A stretch of DNA of 64,000 nt from DATBRC01 sp036560485 (GCA_036560485.1 DATBRC010000057.1:62001-126000); one strand, 5' to 3'; shown: positions 25,772 through 35,238, numbered from the stretch's first letter. Made by a program: numbers and translations. Notes: generated by a model from the sequence alone, not told the origin.

Positions 25772-27555
25772 GTGAACCTGTAAATGAGTCGCTGCCGAAT
25801 AACTGGCTGCTCGAAAAGCTGAACACAGTTGCGACGTTGGTTCGTGGTGTAACATACAAAAGAGAAGATGCCATATCTAACGCTGCTGACGGTTATGTCC
25901 CACTATTGCGGGCGACAAATATTACGGGTAGTTCCCTTACTTTTGATGATTTAGTGTTTGTTCCGCGACGTTGCGTGTCGAGTGAACAATTTTTGATTCC
26001 GGGCGATGTGGTTATTGCTTCATCAAGCGGAAGTAAAGAAATTGTTGGTAAAGCAGGACAGTTTATCGGCGGATCATTTAGCGGATCATTTGGCGCCTTT
26101 TGCACAGGCATACGGCCAAGCCCAATGATGTTTAGTAGATACCTTGGGTACTATTTTCAAACTCCAAATTATCGTAAGGCCATCTCGGATTTGTCGGCTG
26201 GATCCAACATTAACAATATTAAGTCCAGTGAACTATCCGAACATTTAATTCCTATCGCGCCATTTGTCGAGCAGACTCGCATCGTTGAAAAACTTGAAGA
26301 ATTACTTTCCGACCTTGATGCCGGTGTGACCGAACTCAATATTGCGCGAAAAAAGCTAGGGCAATACCGACAATCGTTGCTGAAAGCGGCTGTTGAAGGC
26401 GCGCTCACCTCCGAATGGCGTCAGCAGAACCATCCAACTGAAACCGGCGCGCAACTTCTAGAACGTATTCTCGCCGAACGCCGCACCCGCTGGGAATCAA
26501 AACAAATTGCCAAATTTGTCGAACAAGGGAAAAGCCCGCCCAAAGACTGGCAGAAAAAATACCCCGAGCCGGTGCGGCCTGATACTAGCGATTTGCCGGA
26601 ATTGCCGAAAGGGTGGGTATGGGCGAGTGTCGAGCAACTCGGCCATGTTCAGCTGGGCCGACAGCGATCGCCAAACAAGGTGGGAAAAGCCAACCCAACA
26701 CCTTACATTCGAGCTGCTAATGTTACTGAAAGCGGTGTCGATTTAAGCGATGTGCTCGAAATGGACTTCTCGGAAGCAGAAAAAGAAATCTTTGCATTAA
26801 AGGTTGGAGATGTGCTGCTCACCGAAGCATCGGGAAGCCCAGAGCACGTTGGGCGTCCAGCAATTTGGAATCATGACGATGGCTTGTATTGTTTTCAGAA
26901 CACTGTCCTGCGCTTCTCACCTGAAGGTATAGGCTCCGAATATGCATTCTATTCTTTCTTGGCAATGCAAAAACTGGGTGTATTTAGCAAACTCTCAGGT
27001 GGGGTTGGAATCAATCATTTGAGTGCAGGTAAATTTTCAAAGCTGCCAGTTCCATTGCCGCCAATTGTTGAACAGCTCGCATTAATTGAAGTCATCAAGC
27101 AAAAATTTTCATTATGTGATGAGCAGCTGAAATTAAACGCATATTCTCTCAAACAGTCTTCTGTCCAACGCAAAAACATCCTCATAGCTGCCTTCTCTGG
27201 GCAACTAGTGCCGCAAGACCCGAATGACGGATCGGCTAGCGTGCTGCTAGAGAATATCTGTGCCGAGCGGGTCGAACGTGAAAAAGAGCCTAAGGTTCGC
27301 AAAAGCAAACAACAAAAGGAGATCGTCGCTGTGGTAAGTAAACTGATTGACATACTCGCCGAGGCGGGCGATTGGGTGCCGGCGCAAGAGGCGTTTCGCC
27401 GCTGCGGTATAGCCGATGGTGGGCAAACCGATCAGATCGAGGCGCTGTATGCCGAGCTGCGCGCGTTAGACAAGGCAGGCCGTCTAGCAGTTGAGGCGGT
27501 AACGGATATTCAAGGTCGCAAGTTGCACGACCGGCTAAAGCTATTGGCGACTTGA
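25768..27555 (+). CDS. hsdS: Type I restriction-modification specificity subunit HsdS
   Basis: About 595 residues from GTG 25768, chosen because it overlaps the upstream stop by 4 bases and begins 'SEPVNESLPNNWLLEKL'. Two target-recognition domains are visible, each starting with the usual 'LP..W....L' pattern (about 8 and 288) and each followed by a helical spacer ('PPIVEQLALIEVIKQKF'; 'PFVEQTRIVEKLEELLSD'). After about 500 there is an unusual 90-residue extension ('AGDWVPAQEAFRRCGIADGG...') that looks like a winged helix. HsdS normally works with two HsdM; here hsdM is separated from it by two other genes. Confidence 0.93.
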   Translation: MSEPVNESLPNNWLLEKLNTVATLVRGVTYKREDAISNAADGYVPLLRATNITGSSLTFDDLVFVPRRCVSSEQFLIPGDVVIASSSGSKEIVGKAGQFIGGSFSGSFGAFCTGIRPSPMMFSRYLGYYFQTPNYRKAISDLSAGSNINNIKSSELSEHLIPIAPFVEQTRIVEKLEELLSDLDAGVTELNIARKKLGQYRQSLLKAAVEGALTSEWRQQNHPTETGAQLLERILAERRTRWESKQIAKFVEQGKSPPKDWQKKYPEPVRPDTSDLPELPKGWVWASVEQLGHVQLGRQRSPNKVGKANPTPYIRAANVTESGVDLSDVLEMDFSEAEKEIFALKVGDVLLTEASGSPEHVGRPAIWNHDDGLYCFQNTVLRFSPEGIGSEYAFYSFLAMQKLGVFSKLSGGVGINHLSAGKFSKLPVPLPPIVEQLALIEVIKQKFSLCDEQLKLNAYSLKQSSVQRKNILIAAFSGQLVPQDPNDGSASVLLENICAERVEREKEPKVRKSKQQKEIVAVVSKLIDILAEAGDWVPAQEAFRRCGIADGGQTDQIEALYAELRALDKAGRLAVEAVTDIQGRKLHDRLKLLAT

Positions 27556-27557
27556 TC

Positions 27558-29312
27558 ATGCGCCTCGACAAACTCACTCTTGGCAGCGCTAAAGATAGCT
27601 CGACGCACCAGTTCAAGAACCTCAAAAACGTCACTATCGACTTCGATCAGGATCACTGGGTGACGGTGGTGATTGGCTGGAACGGCACTGGCAAATCGAA
27701 CGTGTTAGAGGCACTTGCTATCATTTTTCGCGATCTCATTACTTATTCCTCTCTCTCTACGGAAAAGCGCAAAGAAATTCCACGATTCGCATTTAAACTC
27801 GCTTATCGCATGGGCAGTGGTGATGCCACTTTACACATCCACATCGATGCAGATCCTGACCGGGAGAAAGAGCCATTCATCATTTATGTTGCCACTGATG
27901 CTCAGGCCAAAGGTTCTGGCACGCTAATTCCGTTCATGGAGGATCAGGCGCCAATCTCAGCCTTGCGGGGTAAGAAGGTGAAACTTAATGTTTTCCTATC
28001 CGATGAAAAACTGCACCTACCCCACTATGTGTTCAGTTATTACTCTGGTGAGAGTTCGCGCATGCACGAGGTGTTCCGGCCATATTTGGAGAGCTACGAC
28101 AGCAAGCTACGCAATGGCGAGGATCCTGGCCTGAAACGGTTGTTCTACGCGATGCCGGTGCACAGCCAATTCGTGTTGCTGGCATTTTTGATTCAGCAGT
28201 CCGACGTAGTGCGGTCTTTCCTCGATGACCATCTTGGTCTTGACTCGGATGAGGGCATTGAGTCGGTGCTGTTCGTACTACGCCAACCGCCGTGGAAGTC
28301 TAAAGCGCCCGACGGTGATCCCCGATTTTGGAATGCGCGTGGAGTGGTACGTGATTTCCTTTCACGTCTCTATGACATTGCTTTGGCGCCTGTCGATATT
28401 AGCCGCCGTGTGTCAACATCAATCTGGAACAAGGAAACTCTACAGTTCAAATATCTGTATGTAAAGGATATTGCCGCCTTGCGGCGCTTGGTTGGTAATC
28501 AGACACCGGCACAGTTTTTCCGCGATTTAGAGAGCACTTATGTTTCTGAGTTAATTGAAGAAGTGCGCATTCGTGTACGCTTGAAAAAAAATGATGGTAG
28601 CTTGACCTTTCGCGAGCTCAGTGAGGGGGAACAGCAGCTACTTACTGTACTGGGCTTATTACGCTTTACGGCTGAAAACGAAAGTCTATTTTTGCTCGAT
28701 GAACCTGATACGCATTTGAATCCGCGTTGGAGTGTTGATTACATTTCGTATCTGAAGAAATTCATAACCAGTGGAGTACAGCAGGAAGAAACCAGTCACA
28801 TTCTTTTGACAACGCACAATCCGCTTGCAATTGCAGAACTAGATCGCGAACAGGTACAAATTTTGCGTTTGACCAAAGATGATGAATACCGACGAATTGT
28901 TGCTTGTTATCCCGAGATTGCACCACGGGGCATGGGATATGCGGCTATTGTCACGAGCGACATGTTTGGCATCGCTTCATCGCTTGATCAGCCAACCCAG
29001 CTCCTGCTTGAAGCACAACGCGGATTTGCGGGCAAGGAAACGTTGACAAACAACGAGCAGCAAGAATTGGACGACATCAATGTACAGTTGGACAGACTCG
29101 GTTTTCGCTTCTTCCATCCGGACGATGAGTACTCTCGCTACCTGCGCCTGAGAAATGCTTTGCTGGTGGAGCGCTTTGAAGTTGAAAATCCACAAAGACT
29201 TGCCGAGAAGGTTGTGCAAATGCCACGGGAAGAACGTGAAGCTCTCGCCAAACGTCTGATTGCCGAGCTACTTGCTGACGAGCCAAGCAACAGCGGAGGG
29301 GTCCCGTCTTGA
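27558..29312 (+). CDS. AAA ATPase, PtuA-like (Septu-type defence)
   Basis: About 584 residues from ATG 27558, two bases after the hsdS stop. The N-terminus has Walker A 'GWNGTGKSN' in the context 'MRLDKLTLG...FKNLKNVTIDF', typical of SMC/OLD-like ATPases; the C-terminal half has 'LSEGEQQLLTVLGLL' (signature), 'LFLLDEPDTHLNP' (Walker B) and 'LLTTHNPLAIAEL' (switch His). Such ATPases pair with an HNH nuclease in Septu defence (PtuA-PtuB) and in the Ec78 retron. The next gene is an HNH nuclease overlapping its stop, which supports the assignment. Alternative: another OLD-type ATPase not related to Septu. Confidence 0.75.
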   Translation: MRLDKLTLGSAKDSSTHQFKNLKNVTIDFDQDHWVTVVIGWNGTGKSNVLEALAIIFRDLITYSSLSTEKRKEIPRFAFKLAYRMGSGDATLHIHIDADPDREKEPFIIYVATDAQAKGSGTLIPFMEDQAPISALRGKKVKLNVFLSDEKLHLPHYVFSYYSGESSRMHEVFRPYLESYDSKLRNGEDPGLKRLFYAMPVHSQFVLLAFLIQQSDVVRSFLDDHLGLDSDEGIESVLFVLRQPPWKSKAPDGDPRFWNARGVVRDFLSRLYDIALAPVDISRRVSTSIWNKETLQFKYLYVKDIAALRRLVGNQTPAQFFRDLESTYVSELIEEVRIRVRLKKNDGSLTFRELSEGEQQLLTVLGLLRFTAENESLFLLDEPDTHLNPRWSVDYISYLKKFITSGVQQEETSHILLTTHNPLAIAELDREQVQILRLTKDDEYRRIVACYPEIAPRGMGYAAIVTSDMFGIASSLDQPTQLLLEAQRGFAGKETLTNNEQQELDDINVQLDRLGFRFFHPDDEYSRYLRLRNALLVERFEVENPQRLAEKVVQMPREEREALAKRLIAELLADEPSNSGGVPS

Positions 29313-30121
29313 GATACGTTGATAGGACAAAATTGGTGATGCCAATGAATTGGCTGCAGCGAGCACAAGCTGCGGCTCAGGAAGTGGCACGAGGCGCAGA
29401 TCCCAATGATTACTCCGCTGTTTGGCGCGAATTGAAAAATGGTCTGGCTGATCTTCTGCATGACAAATGCTGGTATTGCGAAACACAGGTTGATCGTTCA
29501 GATAATGCAGTCGATCACTTTAGGCCTAAAGGCCGCGTGAGCGATGCAGTCAATCCGCACACGGGTTATCGTTGGCTAGCATTTGACTCAACCAATTTTC
29601 GTTACTCCTGCACATTTTGCAATAGTCGGCGCAAGGATGTGGACGGAGGGACTGGGGGTGGGAAAGCCGACAGATTCCCACTCGTAAACGAGGCAAATCG
29701 TGTTTATATTGCTGGGCCTGTAACGCAAGAGCGACCGAAGCTCTTGGATCCCTGCGAACTGGCTGATTGGCGCCTTTTGGGTTGTCAGCAGGAGAATGGA
29801 CAACCCTGCTCTGCTAGCGACGAACCCGTTGCCAAGCAGCGAGCTGAAGTATCAATCGAGGTTTACCATCTACACTACGAGCCCACCTGCAAGCGGCGCC
29901 ATGCCGCTGCCGTTCAGCTGATTTCCGATGTTGGTGAAGGCAAGCGATTATTTGAACTCGCTATCCAAGACCCAGGTCGTGATACGGATTTCAAAACTGT
30001 TGCTGCTCGACTGCGGCGTGCCATCGATCGTGATGCTCCTTTTAGTGGTGATATGCATTTCCTAATGCGAGGACAGCGCAGTGAGGATCACCCATGGATA
30101 CAAGAATTGTTAGAAGCGTGA
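29309..30121 (+). CDS. HNH endonuclease, PtuB-like
   Basis: 270 residues from TTG 29309, which overlaps the ATPase stop (TTGA) and has a strong GGAGGGG site 8 bases before. The HNH core is complete: 'CWYCE' (zinc pair), 'AVDHFRPKG' (catalytic His and Asp), 'YRWLAFDSTNFRYSCTFCN' (second zinc pair and Asn). This is the layout of PtuB-type nucleases that act with PtuA ATPases, presumably cutting DNA on phage infection. The gene lies between the ATPase and hsdM, one base from hsdM, so it is co-transcribed with the methylation genes. Confidence 0.78.
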   Translation: MRYVDRTKLVMPMNWLQRAQAAAQEVARGADPNDYSAVWRELKNGLADLLHDKCWYCETQVDRSDNAVDHFRPKGRVSDAVNPHTGYRWLAFDSTNFRYSCTFCNSRRKDVDGGTGGGKADRFPLVNEANRVYIAGPVTQERPKLLDPCELADWRLLGCQQENGQPCSASDEPVAKQRAEVSIEVYHLHYEPTCKRRHAAAVQLISDVGEGKRLFELAIQDPGRDTDFKTVAARLRRAIDRDAPFSGDMHFLMRGQRSEDHPWIQELLEA

Positions 30122-30122
30122 T

Positions 30123-31622
30123 ATGAACACAAGTAACTTAGTCCAGAAGGTCTGGAACTTCTGCCACACTCTGCGCGATGACGGCGTGGGCTATGGCGAT
30201 TATTTGGAACAGCTGACCTACCTGCTTTTCCTAAAAATGGCGCACGAATATGCACAAGAACCGTATTTACGCGAGACTAAAATTCCTAAAGCCTACAATT
30301 GGGCCAGCCTGCGCAAGAAAACCGGTGAGCCGCTGGAGGCGCATTATCTAGCGACGCTCCACAAGCTGGCGCAAGCGCCAGGGATGCTTGGTGCCATTTT
30401 CTTCAAAGCACAGAATAAGATTCAAGACCCAGCTAAACTGTCGCGTCTCGTGCAATTGATCAATGCCGAAAATTGGGTCAGCATGGACACAGATACCAAA
30501 GGCGATTTGTACGAGGGTCTTCTGCAAAAAAATGCTGAAGACACCAAGAGCGGCGCAGGCCAGTACTTCACTCCGCGAGCTTTAATTCAAGCGATGGTAG
30601 CTTGCATGCGCCCGCAACCGCTCAAATCGATTGCCGACCCTGCATGTGGAACCGGCGGCTTTTTTCTAGTTGCGAATGAGTGGCTGAGTGGCACCGGCAC
30701 CTGGATCAAGCAAAGTGAGGAGTGGCTCGGCTACAAGCCTCAAAAACTCAATGCCAAGCAAAAGGCATTTTTGCGCGATGCAACCTTCTATGGCAACGAG
30801 ATCGTCCCAAGCACACGTCGCTTGTGCTTGATGAATCTGTTTTTGCACAACATTGGCGAATTGACTGGTGAGCCTTCGGTAGATCGCTCGGATGCACTTA
30901 TCATCGAATCCAAGCGGAAGGTCGATTATGTGCTAGCCAATCCGCCTTTCGGCAAAAAAAGTAGCATGACCTTTACCAATGAGGAGGGGGAGGAGGACAA
31001 GGATGCACTGACCTATGAGCGACAAGATTTTTGGGAGTCAACCTCGAACAAACAGCTTAATTTTTTGCAGCATATTGTCAGCATGTTGAAGATGGATGGT
31101 AAAGCTGCTGTGGTGTTGCCAGATAACGTGCTTTTCGAGGGCGGTGCAGGAGAAAAAATTCGGCGTAAGCTGCTGGAAAATTGTGACGTCCACACTGTAC
31201 TACGTCTACCAACTGGTATTTTCTACGCGCAGGGTGTGAAGGCAAATGTGTTGTTCTTTGATGCGAAACCCAAAAATGGACGGATACACACCAAGGGCGT
31301 ATGGTTTTACGATCTGCGAACAAATAAACACTTTACGCTGAAGACGCGGACACTGAAGCTCGACGATTTGCGGGATTTCATTACCTGCTATAACCCGGAT
31401 AATCGTCACAAGCGTGTTGAGTCGGAGCGCTTCAAGTATCTCAGCTATGACGAATTGATGGCACGGGATAAAGCCAACCTCGATATCTTCTGGATGAAGG
31501 ACGACAGCTTGGAAAATCTGGACAATTTGCCTACGCCCGATGTGCTACAACAGGAAATCATTGAGCACCTTGAGGCTGCACTAGCGTCTTTTAGGGATCT
31601 GGCGGTTGGTTTGCAGCGTTAA
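30123..31622 (+). CDS. hsdM: Type I DNA methyltransferase subunit HsdM
   Basis: 499 residues from ATG 30123. The N-terminal helical domain ('LVQKVWNFCHTLRDDGVGYG') leads into 'SGAGQYFTPRALIQAMV', motif I 'DPACGTGGFF' for S-adenosylmethionine and motif IV 'NPPFGKKSS', which marks N6-adenine methyltransferases. It methylates the sequence chosen by HsdS. It is intact and therefore protective methylation is likely to occur. No hsdR follows; after a 378-base gap comes a Fic gene. Confidence 0.96.
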   Translation: MNTSNLVQKVWNFCHTLRDDGVGYGDYLEQLTYLLFLKMAHEYAQEPYLRETKIPKAYNWASLRKKTGEPLEAHYLATLHKLAQAPGMLGAIFFKAQNKIQDPAKLSRLVQLINAENWVSMDTDTKGDLYEGLLQKNAEDTKSGAGQYFTPRALIQAMVACMRPQPLKSIADPACGTGGFFLVANEWLSGTGTWIKQSEEWLGYKPQKLNAKQKAFLRDATFYGNEIVPSTRRLCLMNLFLHNIGELTGEPSVDRSDALIIESKRKVDYVLANPPFGKKSSMTFTNEEGEEDKDALTYERQDFWESTSNKQLNFLQHIVSMLKMDGKAAVVLPDNVLFEGGAGEKIRRKLLENCDVHTVLRLPTGIFYAQGVKANVLFFDAKPKNGRIHTKGVWFYDLRTNKHFTLKTRTLKLDDLRDFITCYNPDNRHKRVESERFKYLSYDELMARDKANLDIFWMKDDSLENLDNLPTPDVLQQEIIEHLEAALASFRDLAVGLQR

Positions 31623-32000
31623 ACCAGTTAATTGTCATTAGGAAGACAATAACGGTTCAGTTTTAAAGGAACTAAAGGGACCAGCATCGATTTGTTTTTA
31701 TCCATGTAATCGCAAAACTAAACAGAAGTTCTCCTCTTGAACATCCTTGTCATGGTGTTCAAGTTTAATCATTGCGACAGGTTTGTAGGATATGCCGCTG
31801 TTTTCTTAAAACATGGACATGTTTTCATTTTGGAATAGCTCATTCCATGCATGAAGCTTCATATTGTGGTTAATATCACAACATAACCCTCTCAAATTTC
31901 AAGAAAATCATATAAATCTAAAATTTATAGTAATGTATTTTTAGAAAATACTTAAAATCTAAAAATTAACCCCGTCAAATTTTAAGGCGACCTGATTTCT
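31623..32000. other. AT-rich gap with operator-like inverted repeat upstream of fic
   Basis: 378 bases with no gene. TTGTG (31864-31868) and CACAA (31877-31881) form a spaced inverted repeat about 120 bases before the fic start and could be an operator. The 70 bases before fic are very AT-rich with repeated AATCTAAAA-type strings. Nothing else recognisable. Confidence 0.3.
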
Positions 32001-33125
32001 ATGAAAACTTTTGAAGCAGGCAAGTATGTACGTCAAGGCCATTACCAAAGCTTTGAACCGAGCCCGATCAATCGATCATGGGTCGTAGACAGCCCTGAGC
32101 TCTTGCATTTATTGGGACAAGCCGATCGTGAAGTCGGCCGTCTGGATATGTATTCGGAGTACATACCTAATATTGATCTGTTCATTCGTATGCATGTGCT
32201 GAAGGAGGCAACGCAATCCAGCAAGATCGAGGGCACGCAAACCAACATGGAAGAGGCTTTGCTGGATGCGGAAGATATTGCTCCGGAAAAGCGTGACGAT
32301 TGGGAAGAGGTACAGAATTATGTGGCTGCGATGAACGCGGCGATCGCGCAATTGCAGGAGCTCCCATTTTCAGCGCGCCTGATTTGTGAAACACACAGGA
32401 TTTTATTGCAGGGTGTGCGCGGGCGGAACAAGCTTCCCGGCGAATTCCGAAAGAGTCAAAACTGGATCGGCGGGGCGACAATTGCAGATGCGGTATTCGT
32501 GCCGCCTGTGCATGCGTCGATTCCGGCGCTCATCGGCGATATGGAGCAATTTGTCCATAATGAAACGGATCATTTTCCGGAGTTGTTAAAGATCGCTCTG
32601 GTGCATTATCAGTTCGAGACTATCCATCCATTCCTGGATGGTAATGGCCGTGTCGGGCGTTTATTGATTACCTTGTATTTGGTCAGCAAGGGAATCTTGA
32701 AGCAGCCGGTACTTTACTTGTCAGACTTCTTTGAACGCAATCGTACGCTCTACTACGACAACCTGATGCGCATACGCGAGAAGAACGACTTGCAGCAATG
32801 GTTCAAATTTTTCTTGGTCGGCGTGGTAGAGACAGCGAAGAGCAGTATCACAACTTTTGACAATATTCTGAAGTTGCAACGTCAGGTTGAGGAGCAGATT
32901 CAATCGCTTGGCAGCCGGGCACGGAATGCGCAAAAGCTTTTGAATTATTTATATGAGCACCCAATGGTTTTTGCATCAAAGGCAAGTGAGGTTGTCGGCA
33001 TTTCCTCGGCATCGGCTTACAAACTCATCGCCGATTTCGAGCGGCTCGGAATTTTGAAAGAAATCACGGGTGGAAAGCATGGAAAGCTGTACTTGTTTGA
33101 TGCATATATACGATTGTTCAAATAA
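32001..33125 (+). CDS. Fic family AMP-transferase with built-in inhibitory motif
   Basis: 374 residues from ATG 32001. The Fic core motif is 'HPFLDGNGRVGR', with the catalytic His and all conserved Asp, Gly, Asn and Arg positions, so it is likely active. An N-terminal helix carries 'SSKIEGTQ', fitting the inhibitory motif (S/T)xxxE(G/N) that blocks the ATP site in class II Fic proteins. The C-terminus (about 300-374, 'SKASEVVGISSASAYKLIAD') is a winged helix for DNA binding. Such proteins AMPylate host targets and may repress their own gene. It follows the restriction/Septu operon and may belong to the defence island. Confidence 0.92.
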   Translation: MKTFEAGKYVRQGHYQSFEPSPINRSWVVDSPELLHLLGQADREVGRLDMYSEYIPNIDLFIRMHVLKEATQSSKIEGTQTNMEEALLDAEDIAPEKRDDWEEVQNYVAAMNAAIAQLQELPFSARLICETHRILLQGVRGRNKLPGEFRKSQNWIGGATIADAVFVPPVHASIPALIGDMEQFVHNETDHFPELLKIALVHYQFETIHPFLDGNGRVGRLLITLYLVSKGILKQPVLYLSDFFERNRTLYYDNLMRIREKNDLQQWFKFFLVGVVETAKSSITTFDNILKLQRQVEEQIQSLGSRARNAQKLLNYLYEHPMVFASKASEVVGISSASAYKLIADFERLGILKEITGGKHGKLYLFDAYIRLFK

Positions 33126-33148
33126 ATACGTATAAGCAGGAGCCACTC

Positions 33149-33439
33149 ATGGAAATGAAACGAATCAACGCCGGAAAACTACGCGCGATCGGATACGACC
33201 CGCGCGAGCGTACACTGCGCGTCGAATTCGACGATGGCAGCGCGATCGATTATTCGGGTGTCGGGCAAGAAGTCTGGCGTCGGCTATCGACCTCAGGTTC
33301 TGCGTGGAGCTATTACCGCGACAACATTGAAGAAGAATTTTCCGGTCGTCGAGGGCGTGTTGTTGCGCCGTCATCCAAGGGACCCAATCCGCTTGACGAT
33401 CTTTTCAAAGCCGCTGATGATGACGCAAAGTCTAGCTAA
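33149..33439 (+). CDS. KTSC domain protein
   Basis: 96 residues, with GCAGGAG before ATG 33149. 'AIGYDPRERTLRVEFDDG' and 'IDYSGVGQEVWRRLSTSGS' followed by 'YYRDNIEEEF' match the KTSC domain, named for its similarity to the C-terminus of lysyl-tRNA synthetases. The fold is suspected to bind nucleic acid, but no function is established. A basic, disordered tail follows. It starts 23 bases after the fic stop, so it could be transcribed with it. Confidence 0.8.
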   Translation: MEMKRINAGKLRAIGYDPRERTLRVEFDDGSAIDYSGVGQEVWRRLSTSGSAWSYYRDNIEEEFSGRRGRVVAPSSKGPNPLDDLFKAADDDAKSS

Positions 33440-33468
33440 CGGAATATATAAAAAAGGGAGGAGGGAAA

Positions 33469-34017
33469 ATGAGTATAAGAGACAAGATTTTTCGAGGGCC
33501 TTCGTTGCCATTCATAGTTACGTTCTTGGTCGCCATCCTGCTTGGGACCTTTTTGGGGATCGATGCGGCGGGTGATCGAGTTGCACAGATTTTTCCGAAT
33601 TTCGAATTTGGGTTTCGATGGAAAATATTCGAACCCATTCAAGCAGGATATTTCTCGATTCTCTGCGGTGCGGCGCTTGTCCTGATCGGTGGTTTGCATT
33701 ACGTGATGAAGGATACGTTGGTCACGCTAAGACGCGTGTTCGTTGTTTTCCTGATTCTGGCCAGTTTTTGGCTGATGGCCGCAAGTGAGGAGTTCAGCTT
33801 TGTCTTCTTCAGGAGTGATCTTTCTCTGGGTAGATACTTCTTTCAAGATGCTGGACTGGGACTTTTATTCGGCGCGGGGATTTTTTTTTGGCATTTCGCT
33901 GGCGCTCTATCGACGCGTCAACACCCAATAATCGGTCGGGCAGAATGGACGCAGCATCGATTTATTTGTATCAATTTAATCGCGAGAATAAACACGCAAC
34001 TGTTCCTTGATCCATGA
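33469..34017 (+). CDS. Hypothetical membrane protein, 182 aa
   Basis: A GGAGGAGGG site precedes ATG 33469. Four hydrophobic stretches can be seen (about 13-30, 58-78, 87-106 and 124-145). No motif is recognised. Its stop overlaps the start of the AraC-type gene by 4 bases (ATGA), so the two are translationally coupled and probably work together, for example as a membrane partner of the membrane-anchored regulator. Function unknown. Confidence 0.7.
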   Translation: MSIRDKIFRGPSLPFIVTFLVAILLGTFLGIDAAGDRVAQIFPNFEFGFRWKIFEPIQAGYFSILCGAALVLIGGLHYVMKDTLVTLRRVFVVFLILASFWLMAASEEFSFVFFRSDLSLGRYFFQDAGLGLLFGAGIFFWHFAGALSTRQHPIIGRAEWTQHRFICINLIARINTQLFLDP

Positions 34018-35024
34018 TAACAACTATCAGCATCCTCAATATTGGATTCTCCGTTCTGAGTGCAGTGATCTCGTTGATCGCTTATGTTTTCTTTCTCAAG
34101 AACGTTAACAAAAGATGGTATGCCGTGGGTTCTTGTGCCGGGTTGATGATTACCCTCAGTGCCTTGCAGCTCTGGCATCTGGAATATTGTCTCAGAGGTG
34201 TTGATGTTTTAGAGTCGCCCGCATATCGATTTTGGTTGTACTTGGCGCCACCGATGTTTTACTTTTTCAGCAGAGCTACCTTGCTGCCGGATGCGCCGGC
34301 GCATCCGATACTGTTGCTGAATCTATTACCGTTGTTGCTGAATTTCCTGCCACGCTACGATATAGCCATCCCACTCATTTTCATGTTGGGCATGGGTTAT
34401 TGTTTTTGGTCGTCCAACTTGATCTTTGGGCTGCGTGAGCAACGCAAGCGATTCAAGATCGAGATGTTTTTCTTCACCTTGTTTTCCATCATTGCGGTAT
34501 TGGTGTTGATGTTGGGATTGTCGGTTTCCTATATCGACCATGCGTACTTCTATGTGTTCTATACCAATAGCATCGGCATGTCGTTTGTTTTGGTCATTGC
34601 TGCATTGATCGCGTTTCCCGACCTGCTTGCAGAACTCGCAGAGGCGGCCAAGCTCAGCTACGCGGCATCGACCCTGAAGGATGTGGATATCCAGACCACC
34701 TTGGGTAAACTCGATGAACTGATGAAGGTATCCAAGTTGTACCAGAACGAAAATCTAAGTCTGGCGATGGTTGCGGAAGCGATGGGTCTTACGTCTCACC
34801 AATTGTCGGAATTGGTGAACCGGCAGTTTGGCGTGAATTTCTCAAGATATATCCGCGAACAACGGGTCAATGCGGCCAAGGTCATTTTGGTGAGTGAGCC
34901 AAAATCGTCAGTACTTTCCATTGGCCTGGAAGCCGGTTTCGGCACGCAATCGAACTTCTATGCGGCGTTCAACGAAATTGCAGGCATGTCGCCCGGCGCC
35001 TACAGAAAATCCATGTCCAAATAG
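34014..35024 (+). CDS. AraC-family regulator with multi-pass membrane N-terminus
   Basis: 336 residues. The first 210 residues hold about six or seven hydrophobic helices (for example 'ISILNIGFSVLSAVISLIAY'); the C-terminal 110 residues are a complete AraC DNA-binding domain with two helix-turn-helix motifs ('SLAMVAEAMGLTSHQLSELV' and 'SVLSIGLEAGFGTQSNFYAA') and the signature 'FNEIAGMSPGAYRK'. Membrane-anchored AraC regulators of this shape sense envelope or lipid signals. Likely targets are the adjacent methyltransferase and SRPBCC genes, by proximity only. Confidence 0.9.
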   Translation: MITTISILNIGFSVLSAVISLIAYVFFLKNVNKRWYAVGSCAGLMITLSALQLWHLEYCLRGVDVLESPAYRFWLYLAPPMFYFFSRATLLPDAPAHPILLLNLLPLLLNFLPRYDIAIPLIFMLGMGYCFWSSNLIFGLREQRKRFKIEMFFFTLFSIIAVLVLMLGLSVSYIDHAYFYVFYTNSIGMSFVLVIAALIAFPDLLAELAEAAKLSYAASTLKDVDIQTTLGKLDELMKVSKLYQNENLSLAMVAEAMGLTSHQLSELVNRQFGVNFSRYIREQRVNAAKVILVSEPKSSVLSIGLEAGFGTQSNFYAAFNEIAGMSPGAYRKSMSK

Positions 35025-35238
35025 ACCTTTTTCTTTCCTCTTTACCCTTCCAGTATTCCAGAATGATCATTTTGGAGATCTTTAAGTAATTGGTTTTAAA
35101 CGAATATTCAATTATTTGTTCAAAACTTATCAATCCGGAAGATCGGACTGCATCCGTTCCCTAAGCTTGCTTCAGTTTTCAGGTTTTACATCTCCGATGG
35201 AGCCCGAAAACGAATGATCAACATAAGTGAGGGAGCAC

